Shown one piece after another: positions 44,375-52,743 of a DNA stretch of 64,000 nt (position 1 is the first letter of the stretch; the number at the start of each line of letters is the position of its first letter). Position numbers and translations under genes: made by a program. The stretch is from Streptomyces sp. WM4235 (GTDB lineage Bacteria > Actinomycetota > Actinomycetes > Streptomycetales > Streptomycetaceae), in the NCBI RefSeq assembly GCF_001279725.1, contig NZ_LGDE01000001.1:1-64000 (forward strand). The letters run 5' to 3'. Under the pieces are notes generated by a model. The model searched no databases and was not told the origin of the DNA. It saw only the letters and a list, made by a program, of their open reading frames with translations.

Positions 44375-44650
44375 TCAGCCGTAGACGATGCGGCGCAGTT
44401 GCCGGAGCGAGAGCTCCGGCGGCGCCACGGCGCGGTGCGGCAGTTCGGCCGCGATCCGCTCGAAGATCTCCGTGTTGACCGCGCCACCGGACTGCAGTTC
44501 ACGGTGGCGGCGGCGGACGAATTCCTCCGTCGTCTCGTCGAAGTAGGCGAGTACGTCGAGTACCACCCGGGCCGCCTCGCCCCGCTGGAGCGAGGTGCTG
44601 CGCACCAGGTGGTCGACGAGATCGTCATGTGACGGGCGGCGGTCGAGCAC
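44375..44650 (-). CDS. Small conserved protein upstream of glmS
   Basis: A 91-residue soluble, highly helical protein (SLQRGEAARVVLDVLAYFDE; VNTEIFERIAAELPHRAV). The GTG at 44650 (VLDRRPSHDDLVDHLV) is the only plausible start in frame; the frame is open further upstream but has no other start near it, and the ribosome site is weak. It lies 73 nt before glmS on the same strand, and a palindromic DasR-like box sits 66 nt upstream. Function unknown; co-regulation with glmS is inference. Confidence 0.7.
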   Translation of the reverse strand: MLDRRPSHDDLVDHLVRSTSLQRGEAARVVLDVLAYFDETTEEFVRRRHRELQSGGAVNTEIFERIAAELPHRAVAPPELSLRQLRRIVYG

Positions 44651-44715
44651 CCGTAGATACTCGCGGGATGTGGGGCGGAATGCAAAGATCCTGCCCGGAT
44701 TCGGGCAGAATCGAG

Positions 44716-44729
44716 CTGGTCTGGACCAG
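44716..44729. promoter_or_regulatory. DasR-like palindrome upstream of the small gene and glmS
   Basis: CTGGTCTGGACCAG is a near-perfect palindrome (CTGGTC/GACCAG around TG). It matches the DasR consensus ACTGGTCTAGACCACT except at the central A. It lies 66 nt upstream of the GTG of the small gene and in the gap after the DUF4429 gene. Confidence 0.65.
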
Positions 44730-44757
44730 GAGAATGGGTAATTCCGGTCCTGGTCGG

Positions 44758-45618
44758 TCAGAAACGGCGCAAAATCGCCGCTTTCGCCGTCGAGAACTCC
44801 TCGGCCGTGAGGACGCCCGACGTGTGCAGCTCCCCGAGCTCGCGCAGTCGACGCAACAGGGCGTCGTGATCCGCGCCGTCCGCCGGGAGCGCGGCCGGGG
44901 CCGGGGCGAGCGCGGCGGCCGGGTGCGGCAGGCGGGCCGCCACGGCCGCCGCGACCAGCGCGGTCGCCAGTTCCTTGCGGCCCGTCCCGAACAGCTCCAG
45001 CGCGTACGGGTCGTACTTGGGGGACGGTGGCGCCTGCGCCCCCGCCGGGGTGAACCGCAGGACGCCGTTGGAGAGCCCCCGCGACGGGGCCCACTCCACA
45101 CCCCGGAGGTCGGCGACCCGGAACTGCCGGGAGCCGGCCGACTGCTTGGCCTCCTCCGCCGTCCAGTTCCAGTCCAGGGTGATCCGGTCGCCGTCGAAGG
45201 ACACCGTGCCGTCGCCCCCGCTCGCGGTGATCGGCACCGCCGGACCCGGCAGCAGGTAGCGGTCGCTGGGGCCGGGGTCCACCTGGTCCAGCAGGAGCGC
45301 GTTGCGGATCTCGTCGACGAAGTACTCCGCCACTCCCGTGCGGTCCGACTCCACGGTCAGCCGGTAGGGGTCCGAGGTCTCAGGCAGCCGCCCGCCCGTC
45401 ACCTGGAGCAGGGGGTCGGCGCCGTCACGCGGACGCAGCCGCAACCGGCCCGACTTGCGGCCCGGTTCGTAGGAGACGCCGCCGATCGCGCCCAGCGGCA
45501 CGAGCAGTTCCCCGAGGGCCTGCCGCAGCGGGCCGACCTCCTTGTCGCGGCCCGGCACGATGCGCACCGCGTCCCCTTCGAAGGTCCACGTGCCGTCCTT
45601 CTGGATGATTTCCGCCAT
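44758..45618 (-). CDS. DUF4429 domain protein with C-terminal SHOCT-like motif
   Basis: A 286-residue soluble protein. Two DUF4429-type beta-rich units are visible: DGTWTFEGDAVRIVPGRDKEVGPLRQ (about 8-33) and GDGTVSFDGDRITLDWNWTAEEAKQS (about 133-158), each with a LGAIGGVSY/DLRGVEW-type strand. The C terminus DALLRRLRELGELHTSGVLTAEEFSTAKAAIL (about 252-283) is a SHOCT helix pair. The ATG at 45618 begins MAEIIQKDGTW. Role unknown; SHOCT tails often mediate oligomer or membrane contacts. It is divergent from the hexosaminidase with 52 nt between starts. Confidence 0.88.
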   Translation of the reverse strand: MAEIIQKDGTWTFEGDAVRIVPGRDKEVGPLRQALGELLVPLGAIGGVSYEPGRKSGRLRLRPRDGADPLLQVTGGRLPETSDPYRLTVESDRTGVAEYFVDEIRNALLLDQVDPGPSDRYLLPGPAVPITASGGDGTVSFDGDRITLDWNWTAEEAKQSAGSRQFRVADLRGVEWAPSRGLSNGVLRFTPAGAQAPPSPKYDPYALELFGTGRKELATALVAAAVAARLPHPAAALAPAPAALPADGADHDALLRRLRELGELHTSGVLTAEEFSTAKAAILRRF

Positions 45619-45650
45619 CCCGCGATTCTCGCATCGGCGTGTCGTGCCCG

Positions 45651-45666
45651 ATTGGCCTATACCTGA
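45651..45666 (+). promoter_or_regulatory. DasR-like box at the hexosaminidase start
   Basis: ATTGGCCTATACCTGA resembles the dre consensus ACTGGTCTAGACCACT (TGGYCTANACC core) and ends 4 nt before the ATG at 45671. A repressor here would block initiation of the hexosaminidase, and possibly of the divergent DUF4429 gene. Confidence 0.6.
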
Positions 45667-45670
45667 GGTC

Positions 45671-47257
45671 ATGAGAGTCCTGCGACGCACGCTCGGTGCC
45701 CTCCTCGTCCTCGGCGCGGCGGCCGTTTCCTGCACCGCCGCCCACGGCGACGACTCCAGGCCCGGGGGCGTGCGGGCCGCCGCGCCCACCCCCTACGAAC
45801 GGCTGCTGCCCGCACCCGTGTCCGCGCGGGCCGAGGGCGCCGGGTACGCGTTCGGGGCGGGAACGGTGATCCGTACCGCCCCGGGCTCCGGCGCGGAGGT
45901 GCGGCAGGTCGGGGAGCTGCTCGCCGGGCAACTGCGCGCGACGGCCGGCCTGCCGCTGCCCGTGGTGGTCGGGGCGGACGGGGACGGGATCCGGCTGCGG
46001 CTCGACCGGGCCGCCGGCGCGCTCGGCGAGGAGGGCTACCGACTGGAGGCCGGCCCGACCGGGGTCACGCTCACCGCGCGCACCCCCGAGGGGCTGTTCC
46101 ACGCGGGACAGACCCTGCGGCAACTGGTGCCGGCGCGGGGCGCGGGGACGGTGCCGGGCGGCAGGGTGCAGGACACGCCTCGGTTCGCATACCGGGGAGC
46201 CATGGTCGACATCGCCCGCCACTTCTTCCCGGTGGAGCAGGTGAAGCGGTACGTGGACCAGCTCGCCCAGTACAAGGTCAACACCCTGCACCTGCACCTG
46301 ACCGACGACCAGGGCTGGCGGCTCGCGAGCGACTCCTGGCCGCGGCTCGCCGAGCACGGCGGCGCCGGCGAGGTCGGCGGCGGCCCGGGCGGCCACTGGA
46401 CGAAGGACGAGTACCGGGAACTGGTCGCCTACGCGGCCCGGCGGTACGTGGACGTCGTCCCCGAGATCGACATGCCCGGACACGTCAACGCGGCCCAGGC
46501 CTCCTACGCCGAGCTGAACTGCGACGGCAAGGCGCGCGAGCGGTACACCGGGATCAAGGTGGGCTTCAGCTCGCTGTGCGTGGGCAGCGAGCGGACGTAC
46601 GAGTTCATCGACGAGGTGCTCGGCGAGCTCGCGGAGATGACCCCGGGCACGTACCTGCACATCGGCGGGGACGAGGCGCACTCGACGCCGGCGGCGGACT
46701 ACGCGGCCTTCATGGACCGGGCGCAGGCGGTCGTCGGCAAGCACGGCAAGACGGTGGTGGCCTGGCACCAGCTGGCCTCGGCGCGACCGGCGGCGGGCGC
46801 GGTGCTCCAGTACTGGGGACACGACCGGACGTCGGCGGCCGAGAAGGCGGGCGTGGCGGCGGCGGCGAAGGCGGGCCACCCGGTGATCCTGTCCCCGGCC
46901 GACCGCCTGTACCTCGACATGAAGTACGACAAGGCGACGAAGCCGGGGTTGGCGTGGGCCGGGTACGTGCCGGTGCGGCGGGCCTACTCCTGGGACCCGG
47001 GCGCCTACCTGCCCGGGGTCCCGGAGTCGGCGGTGCTGGGTGTGGAGGCGCCGCTGTGGACCGAGACGGTCGCCACCCGGCAGGACTGGGAGCAACTGGC
47101 GTTCCCCAGGGTGCTGGGGCTGGCCGAGCTGGGCTGGTCGCCGGCGGCGGCACTGGACTGGGACGACTACCGGGAGCGGCTCGCGGCCCAGGGCCCGCGG
47201 CTGGACGCGCAGGGCATCGGCTACTTCCGGGCGCCGGACGTTCCCTGGACCCGGTGA
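45671..47257 (+). CDS. Exported GH20 beta-N-acetylhexosaminidase
   Basis: A 528-residue enzyme that releases GlcNAc from chito-oligosaccharides. The N-terminal hydrophobic segment (LGALLVLGAAAVSC, residues 8-21) directs export; Cys21 might be a lipoprotein anchor but the lipobox is poor. The GH20b domain covers about 43-165, and the catalytic barrel about 170-520 with the HLHLTDDQGWR strand (207-217) and the Asp334-Glu335 pair in HIGGDEAH. The product feeds GlcNAc metabolism together with the chitinase and AA10 enzyme. The stop TGA lies inside the first unit of an 8-nt tandem repeat. A DasR-like box touches its start region. Confidence 0.93.
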   Translation: MRVLRRTLGALLVLGAAAVSCTAAHGDDSRPGGVRAAAPTPYERLLPAPVSARAEGAGYAFGAGTVIRTAPGSGAEVRQVGELLAGQLRATAGLPLPVVVGADGDGIRLRLDRAAGALGEEGYRLEAGPTGVTLTARTPEGLFHAGQTLRQLVPARGAGTVPGGRVQDTPRFAYRGAMVDIARHFFPVEQVKRYVDQLAQYKVNTLHLHLTDDQGWRLASDSWPRLAEHGGAGEVGGGPGGHWTKDEYRELVAYAARRYVDVVPEIDMPGHVNAAQASYAELNCDGKARERYTGIKVGFSSLCVGSERTYEFIDEVLGELAEMTPGTYLHIGGDEAHSTPAADYAAFMDRAQAVVGKHGKTVVAWHQLASARPAAGAVLQYWGHDRTSAAEKAGVAAAAKAGHPVILSPADRLYLDMKYDKATKPGLAWAGYVPVRRAYSWDPGAYLPGVPESAVLGVEAPLWTETVATRQDWEQLAFPRVLGLAELGWSPAAALDWDDYRERLAAQGPRLDAQGIGYFRAPDVPWTR

Positions 47258-47334
47258 CCCGGTGACCCGGTGACCCGGTGACGCGGTGACGCGGTGACGC
47301 GGTGACGCGGTGACGCGGTGACCCGGTGACGCGG
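47251..47334. repeat. Tandem array of 10.5 copies of an 8-nt unit
   Basis: CCGGTGAC occurs four times, then GCGGTGAC five times, then CCGGTGAC once and a partial GCGG. The first unit carries the hexosaminidase stop codon (TGA, 47255-47257). The array fills the space before the terminator at 47361. Confidence 0.95.
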
Positions 47335-47360
47335 CAAACGGGGCGGTCGGGCGCAAGGGC

Positions 47361-47401
47361 GCGGGCGGGCTTCCGAGGGACCGTATCGGAAGCCCGCCCG
47401 C
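47361..47401. terminator. Bidirectional terminator between hexosaminidase and desD
   Basis: A perfect 16-bp stem, GCGGGCGGGCTTCCGA with TCGGAAGCCCGCCCGC, and a 9-nt loop, lies 8 nt from the desD stop and 104 nt after the hexosaminidase stop. Confidence 0.93.
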
Positions 47402-47408
47402 GGGTCGG

Positions 47409-49190
47409 TCACCGTCGGGCGAAGGGCGCGACGGGGTTCTTGAGGTCGCCGATCAGCTGGAGGGCCGCCGACGGGTCGGAGAGGTCGACCATCTGCTTGT
47501 TGTTGCGCAGCTGGAGACGGTTGAGGCAGGACAGCTGGAACTCCTCGGCGAACAGGTCGTACCGCTCGAAGCGCTCCGCCAGCTGGGGCATGGACTCCTG
47601 GTAGTCGTGGCCGCAGTCCGCGACCGCCTTCCAGAAGGTGTCCTCCTCGCAGATGCCCTCGTCCGCGAGGATCGCGCCGAGGAAGCGGAAGAAGCAGTCG
47701 AAGACGTCCGTGAAGATCGACAGCAGCTTCATGTCCTCGGGGATGTCCGCCCGGACCCGCTCGACCGCGGGCGGCAGCACCGCGTCCGCGTCCATGATGA
47801 CGATCTCCTCGGCGATGTCCTTGAAGATCGCCCGCTTCACCACGCCGCCCTCGATGACGAGGATGGTGTTCTCGCCGTGCGGCATGTAGGCGAGGTCGTA
47901 CTGGTAGAAGCAGTGCAGCAGCGGGACCAGGTACGCCTTCAGGTACGAGCGCAGCCACTCGGTCGGGGTGAGGCCCGACTCCGCGATCAGCGCGCCCACG
48001 AAGGACTTGCCCTCGGAGTCGACGTGCAGCAGCGAGGCCATGGTGGCGAGCCGCTCGTCACCCTGGATCGAGTTGACCGGGGACTCGCGCCACAGCGCGG
48101 CCAGCATCTTGCGGTACGGGGAGTACCGGTCGGTGGCGCGCTCGTACTGGCGGTGGTGGTAGCCGATCGCCGCGCGCTCGCGGATGATCGAGAAGTCCAC
48201 CGACCTCAGGACCTCGTCGCCCTCGATCAGCTGGTGCAGCCAGTCGTTGATGGCCGGGGTGGCCTCCATGTACGCGGCCGACAGACCCCGCATGAAGCCC
48301 ATGTTGAGGACCGAGATGGCGGTCTTGACGTAGTGCTTGCGCGGTGCGCTCTGGTTGAAGAACGTGCGGATCGACTGCTGCGCGAGGTACGCGTCGGGGC
48401 CCTCGCCCAGCAGCACCAGACGGCGGTTCGCGATCTCGGCCGCGAAGGTGACCGTGGTCTTGTTCCACCACTGCCAGGGGTGCACGGGGAAGAGGTGGAA
48501 GTCGGCCAGGTCCAGGCCCAGCGCGGTCATCCGCTCGGCGAAGACGCCGATGGTCTCGTCGCCGAGCTCCTCGCGCATGAAGGAATCGTGGTCCAGGCCC
48601 GCGCCCGCCGTGAAGGTGGAGACGTCCTTGCGGGCGGCGACCCACACGAGGTGGACGGGGCTGGCGGTCTCCGGGGCGTACGAGAGGTACTCGTGCACGC
48701 CGAAGCCGAGCCGGCCGTTGTTCGCGACGAAGCAGGGGTGGCCCTCGGTCATGCCCGTCTCGATGTCCTGGAAGGAGGACTTCGCGAGGACCTCGGAGGA
48801 GACCTGCGGCTTCGTGTACTTGTAGCCGGTGCCGGCCAGGGTGGAGGAGATCTCCTCCAGGTACACCGGCAGGACCTCGGCGCTCAGGCCAAGGGTCTCG
48901 CGCAGCTCGATGTGGAAGTCGAGGGCGTCCAGCTCCAGTTCGGCGCCGCCCCGGTGGCGGGTGATGGAGGTCTCGTCGACCGACCAGTGGTCGAGGGCGT
49001 GCCGGACCGCCTTGAAGCGGTACTCCACGGTCGAGTCGTCGCTGAGGACCGAGTAGAGGTCGGAGCCGAGCGGCTTCGGGGTCAGCAGGCGTTCGTGGGA
49101 GAACTCCGCGAGGCCCTTGCGGACCAGGGCGCGGTTGGCGCGGGCCCACAGCTCGGGGGAGAGGTGGGCGACGGCGTCGGCGAGGCTCAT
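47409..49190 (-). CDS. desD: Desferrioxamine synthetase DesD (NIS synthetase)
   Basis: A 593-residue IucA/IucC-family, NRPS-independent siderophore synthetase that trimerises and cyclises N-hydroxy-N-succinyl-cadaverine into desferrioxamine E. Family segments seen: KPQVSSEVLAKSSFQDIETG (about 129-148), VHPWQWWNKT (about 236-245), LLGEGPDAYLAQQSIRTFFN (about 257-276), MPHGENTILV with the conserved His-Glu-Asn (about 433-442) and KDIAEEIVIMDAD. The ATG overlaps the desC stop by 4 nt. It is the last gene of desABCD. Confidence 0.96.
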   Translation of the reverse strand: MSLADAVAHLSPELWARANRALVRKGLAEFSHERLLTPKPLGSDLYSVLSDDSTVEYRFKAVRHALDHWSVDETSITRHRGGAELELDALDFHIELRETLGLSAEVLPVYLEEISSTLAGTGYKYTKPQVSSEVLAKSSFQDIETGMTEGHPCFVANNGRLGFGVHEYLSYAPETASPVHLVWVAARKDVSTFTAGAGLDHDSFMREELGDETIGVFAERMTALGLDLADFHLFPVHPWQWWNKTTVTFAAEIANRRLVLLGEGPDAYLAQQSIRTFFNQSAPRKHYVKTAISVLNMGFMRGLSAAYMEATPAINDWLHQLIEGDEVLRSVDFSIIRERAAIGYHHRQYERATDRYSPYRKMLAALWRESPVNSIQGDERLATMASLLHVDSEGKSFVGALIAESGLTPTEWLRSYLKAYLVPLLHCFYQYDLAYMPHGENTILVIEGGVVKRAIFKDIAEEIVIMDADAVLPPAVERVRADIPEDMKLLSIFTDVFDCFFRFLGAILADEGICEEDTFWKAVADCGHDYQESMPQLAERFERYDLFAEEFQLSCLNRLQLRNNKQMVDLSDPSAALQLIGDLKNPVAPFARR

Positions 49191-49771
49191 ATGGATACCC
49201 CCTGGGCGGCCGCGGCGGCCTCGAACTGCTCGCGGGTGCAGAAGCTCAGGAGGGCTTCCTTCTCCGGCTTGGTGACCTGGCGCTCCGGCACGAAGCCGAC
49301 CGTCTCGTTGAGGGCGTGCACGGCGGTGTTGGCGACGTCCGGCTCGACCACGACGCGCTCGGTGGCCGGGTCGGCGAAGATCGCGGCCATGACCGTGGTG
49401 ATCACGGCGCGGGTGAAGCCGTGCAGCGGGGTGTCGCTCGGCGCGACGAGGAAGTGCATGCCGACGTCGCCCGGCCGGGCGTCGTAGAGGCCGACCAGCT
49501 CCAGCTCCGACGGATCGTAGGTCTCCATCAGGAACGCGGGACGGCCCTCGTGCAGGCCGATGAAGGCCTGGTGGTGCTCGTGGGCGGCGATCCGCATGTA
49601 CTCGCGCTCGACGTCCGGGAGGGAGGCGTCCTGCATCATCCAGAACGACGCCTTCGGGTGGGTGACCCAGCCGTGGAGCAGCTCCGCGTCGGCGAAGGGG
49701 TCCAGGGGGCGCACGGCGAAGGAACCGAGTTCCTTGTCGGTGCGGGAGAAGAGGAGTTCGGTGGTGCTCAT
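49187..49771 (-). CDS. desC: Desferrioxamine acyltransferase DesC
   Basis: A 194-residue GNAT-fold acetyltransferase of the AlcB/IucB type that acylates N-hydroxycadaverine, with succinyl-CoA or acetyl-CoA depending on the product. Recognised segments are LHGWVTHPKASFWMMQDAS (about 33-51), PAFLMETYDPSELELVGLYDARPGDVG (split over about 75-102) and HGFTRAVITTVMAAIFADP (about 115-133). The ATG shares a base with the desB stop (TGATG), so expression is coupled. Confidence 0.95.
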   Translation of the reverse strand: MSTTELLFSRTDKELGSFAVRPLDPFADAELLHGWVTHPKASFWMMQDASLPDVEREYMRIAAHEHHQAFIGLHEGRPAFLMETYDPSELELVGLYDARPGDVGMHFLVAPSDTPLHGFTRAVITTVMAAIFADPATERVVVEPDVANTAVHALNETVGFVPERQVTKPEKEALLSFCTREQFEAAAAAQGVSI

Positions 49772-51096
49772 CAGAGGGTGCCTTCCGGGGCGGCGAACTG
49801 CTGGAACGCGATGGACTTCTCGACCTTGTAGTGCTCGCGGCCGAGGAGCTCACCGACGATGTACGCGTTCCGGTACGCCGCCATGCCCAGGTCGGGCGAG
49901 GTGAGGGAGTGGTTGTGGGTGGTGCCGTTCTGCAGGTAGACCCCGCGGCCCGTGGTGTCGATGCTGTAGTTGCGGGCGGCGTCGAGACGGCCGTGCCCGT
50001 CGAAGTTCAGGCGGTCGCGCACCGGGTTCAGGAACTCCGGGAAGGTGTACTTGTAGCCGGTGGCCAGCACCAGGCCCTCGGAGGTGAGGGAGAAGTCCCG
50101 CTCCTGCTCCTCCTGGCGCAGCCCCAGCGTGTACGTGCCCGTGGTGGTGTCGTACGCGGTGCTGTTCAGGGAGGTGTTGGTCAGCAGGGTGGTCGGGACC
50201 TGGCCCGGCATGCTGATCTTCTTCTGGTAGAGCAGGTCGAAGATGGCGTTGATCAGGTCGCCGTCGATGCCCTTGAAGAGGTTCTTCTGCTGGGTCTCCA
50301 ACCGGTACCGGGTGTCCTCGGGGAGCGCGTGGAAGTAGTCCACGTACTCGGGGGAGGTCATCTCCAGGGTCAGCTTGGTGTACTCCAGCGGGAAGAACCG
50401 CGGCGAGCGGGTCACCCAGTTGAGCTGGTAGTCGTGGACGTCGATCTCGGCGAGGAGGTCGTGGTAGATCTCGGCCGCGCTCTGGCCCGAGCCGATGAGG
50501 GTGATCGACTTCTTCTTCTGCAGCTCAGCCTTGTTCTGCATGTAGGCGGAGTTGTGCACGAAGTCGCCGCCGAGGCCCTCGCAGGACCGCGGGACGTGCG
50601 GCGGGGTGCCGGTGCCCAGGACCAGGCGGGGGGCCCGGTGGGTCTCACCCTTGTCGGTGTGGACCTCGTACAGGCCGGCCTGCTCGTCGTAGGTGACCTC
50701 GGTGACCGAGGTGGACCACCGGACGTTGTCGAGGCGGTCGGCGGCCCAGCGGCAGTAGTCGTTGTACTCGGCCCGCAGCGGGTAGAAGTTCTCCCGGATG
50801 TAGAAGGAGTACAGCCGGTCCTTGTCCTTCAGGTAGTTCAGGAAGGAGAAGGGCGAGGTCGGGTCGGCGAGCGTGACCAGGTCGGACATGAAGGGCGTCT
50901 GCAGGTGGGCGCCGTCCAGGAACATGCCGGCGTGCCACTCGAAGTGCGGCTTCGACTCGATGAAGAGACCGTCGATCTCGTCGAGCGGGGCGGTCAGGCA
51001 GGCGAGTCCCAGATTGAACGGACCGACGCCGATGCCGATGAAGTCGTGGGTCTCAGCGGTGGAGGGCAAGGGATTCTCCCAAGAACTGCTCGGCAT
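49771..51096 (-). CDS. desB: Cadaverine N-hydroxylase DesB
   Basis: A 441-residue flavin N-monooxygenase (IucD/SidA type) that hydroxylates cadaverine. FAD loop [14 protein letters not shown] (about 21-34), NADPH loop [17 protein letters not shown] (about 199-215) and the C-terminal [13 protein letters not shown] (about 341-353) are intact. The ATG at 51096 lacks a strong ribosome site and overlaps desA by 44 nt. A TTG at 51069 with GGGAG 6 nt upstream would give 432 residues and is a credible alternative start. Second gene of desABCD. Confidence 0.93.
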   Translation of the reverse strand: MPSSSWENPLPSTAETHDFIGIGVGPFNLGLACLTAPLDEIDGLFIESKPHFEWHAGMFLDGAHLQTPFMSDLVTLADPTSPFSFLNYLKDKDRLYSFYIRENFYPLRAEYNDYCRWAADRLDNVRWSTSVTEVTYDEQAGLYEVHTDKGETHRAPRLVLGTGTPPHVPRSCEGLGGDFVHNSAYMQNKAELQKKKSITLIGSGQSAAEIYHDLLAEIDVHDYQLNWVTRSPRFFPLEYTKLTLEMTSPEYVDYFHALPEDTRYRLETQQKNLFKGIDGDLINAIFDLLYQKKISMPGQVPTTLLTNTSLNSTAYDTTTGTYTLGLRQEEQERDFSLTSEGLVLATGYKYTFPEFLNPVRDRLNFDGHGRLDAARNYSIDTTGRGVYLQNGTTHNHSLTSPDLGMAAYRNAYIVGELLGREHYKVEKSIAFQQFAAPEGTL

Positions 51097-52543
51097 GTGC
51101 GGCGAGAAGGTCGAGGACGGCAGCGATGTCGGCCGTCGTGGTCTGCGGGTTGAGGAGGGTGAACTTCAGGTACTGGCGGCCGTCCACCTTGGTACCGGCG
51201 ACGACGGCCTCACCGGAGGCGAACAGGGCCTTGCGGGCGTGCAGGTTCGCCTCGTCGACGAGGTCGGCGCGGACGTCGCCCTCGGGGACGTAGCGGAAGA
51301 CCAGCGTGGAGATCTGCGGCTTGACGACGACCTCGAAGCGGGCGTCGGCGTCGATGATGTCCCAGCCCTCGGCGGCCAGCGAGACGACCTCGTCGAAGAG
51401 CGAGCCGAGACCGTCGGCGCCCATGACGCGCAGGGTCATCCAGAGCTTGAGGGCGTCGAAGCGGCGCGTGGTCTGGATGGACTTGTCCACCTGGTTCGGG
51501 ATCCGCTCCTCCGCCATCCGGCGGGGGTTGAGGTAGTCCGCGTGGTACGTGGCGTGCCCCAGGGTGTCCCGGTCCCGGACCAGCACGGCGCTGGAACTCA
51601 CGGGCTGGAAGAACGACTTGTGGTAGTCGACGGTGACCGAGTCGGCGCGCTCGATGCCGTCGAGGAGGTGCCGGCGGGTGGGCGAGATCAGCAGCCCGCA
51701 GCCGTAGGCGGCGTCCACGTGCATCCACGCGGAGTACTGCCCGGCCAGGCGGGCGATCTCGTGCAGCGGGTCGATGGACCCGAAGTCGGTGGTGCCGGCG
51801 GTGGCGACGACGGCCATCGGGAAGAGGCCCTCGCGCTCGCACTCCTCCAGCTCCAGGGCGAGTACCGAGGTGTCCATGCGGCGGTTGCGGTCGACCGGGA
51901 CGGAGACGACGGCCTCGTAGCCGAGTCCGAGCATGGCCGCCGACTTCTTCACGCTGAAGTGGCTGGCCTCGGAGCTGAAGATGCGCAGCTTGGGCAGGAC
52001 CTCGGCCTTGCTGAGTTCCCGACCCTCGTTCAGCGCCCGCTTCATGACCAGGCGGCAGGCCTCGTCGCGGGCCAGGAGCAGCGCGTGGAAGTTGGACTGG
52101 CTGCCGCCGGAGGTGAAGACGCCGTCCGCGCCCTCGCCGAGGCCGATGCGCCGCGCGGTCCAGTCGATCAGGCGGCGCTCGATGAGGGTGCCGCCGATGG
52201 ACTGGTCCCAGGTGTCGAGGGAGGAGTTGACGGCGGAGAGGATCGCCTCGCCGAGCACGGCCGGGATGACGACCGGGCAGTTGAGGTGGCCGAGGTAGCG
52301 CGGGTGGTGGAAGTACACCGCGTCCCGGAGGTAGACCTCTTCGAGTTCGTCCAGCACGGCGGCCGGGTCCTCGAGGGGCTTGTCGAGGTCGATCGCGTCG
52401 ATGACCGGGGCGAGTTCGTCGACGGATATACCGGTGTGGGGCCGTTCCGTGGTCGCGATCTTCGCGGCGACGCGTTCGACGCCTTCGGTGACGGTACGCC
52501 GGTAGAGGTCTGCGGTCGTCTCGTTCAGCAGATGCGAACGCAT
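51053..52543 (-). CDS. desA: Lysine decarboxylase DesA (PLP-dependent)
   Basis: A 496-residue group II decarboxylase producing cadaverine from lysine, the first step of desferrioxamine synthesis. Signatures: [20 protein letters not shown] (about 139-158), [11 protein letters not shown] (about 275-285) and the PLP lysine in [13 protein letters not shown] (about 307-319). The ATG at 52543 has GGAGG 8 nt upstream; the TTG one codon earlier is unlikely. An iron box lies 46-64 nt upstream of the start, so the operon should be repressed by iron-loaded DmdR1/IdeR. Confidence 0.96.
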   Translation of the reverse strand: MRSHLLNETTADLYRRTVTEGVERVAAKIATTERPHTGISVDELAPVIDAIDLDKPLEDPAAVLDELEEVYLRDAVYFHHPRYLGHLNCPVVIPAVLGEAILSAVNSSLDTWDQSIGGTLIERRLIDWTARRIGLGEGADGVFTSGGSQSNFHALLLARDEACRLVMKRALNEGRELSKAEVLPKLRIFSSEASHFSVKKSAAMLGLGYEAVVSVPVDRNRRMDTSVLALELEECEREGLFPMAVVATAGTTDFGSIDPLHEIARLAGQYSAWMHVDAAYGCGLLISPTRRHLLDGIERADSVTVDYHKSFFQPVSSSAVLVRDRDTLGHATYHADYLNPRRMAEERIPNQVDKSIQTTRRFDALKLWMTLRVMGADGLGSLFDEVVSLAAEGWDIIDADARFEVVVKPQISTLVFRYVPEGDVRADLVDEANLHARKALFASGEAVVAGTKVDGRQYLKFTLLNPQTTTADIAAVLDLLAAHAEQFLGESLALHR

Positions 52544-52588
52544 CAACTTTCCTCCGGGCAGGGGAAGAGGGGGGAGTGGGGAGAAGTC

Positions 52589-52607
52589 TTAGGTTAGCCT
52601 AGCCTAA
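52589..52607. promoter_or_regulatory. Iron box (DmdR/IdeR operator) of desABCD
   Basis: TTAGGTTAGCCTAGCCTAA matches the 19-nt iron box TTAGGTTAGGCTAACCTAA at 17 of 19 positions. It lies 46 nt upstream of desA. Confidence 0.95.
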
Positions 52608-52621
52608 GTTTCAGACCAAAT

Positions 52622-52659
52622 AGAGAGGGGCCCCGGCCGGAGGCCGAGACCCATCTCTC
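52622..52659 (-). terminator. Hairpin between desF and desA
   Basis: AGAGAGG...CGGCC-GGA-GGCCG...CCATCTCT forms an interrupted stem. It lies after the desF stop and before the desA iron box, so it probably ends the desEF transcript. Confidence 0.55.
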
Positions 52660-52743
52660 AATGTCCGCGCGGAGCGCGGGAGTTGTGTGCGTGCGAGTCG
52701 CGTACGTGGGAGTCGCGTACGTGGGACCGAGGGCCCGCGAGGG

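Noticed and set aside
47251..47334. Possible CRISPR-like array
   Set aside because: Units are 8 nt and directly abutting, with no spacers and no cas genes apart from the distant Cas4-like nuclease.
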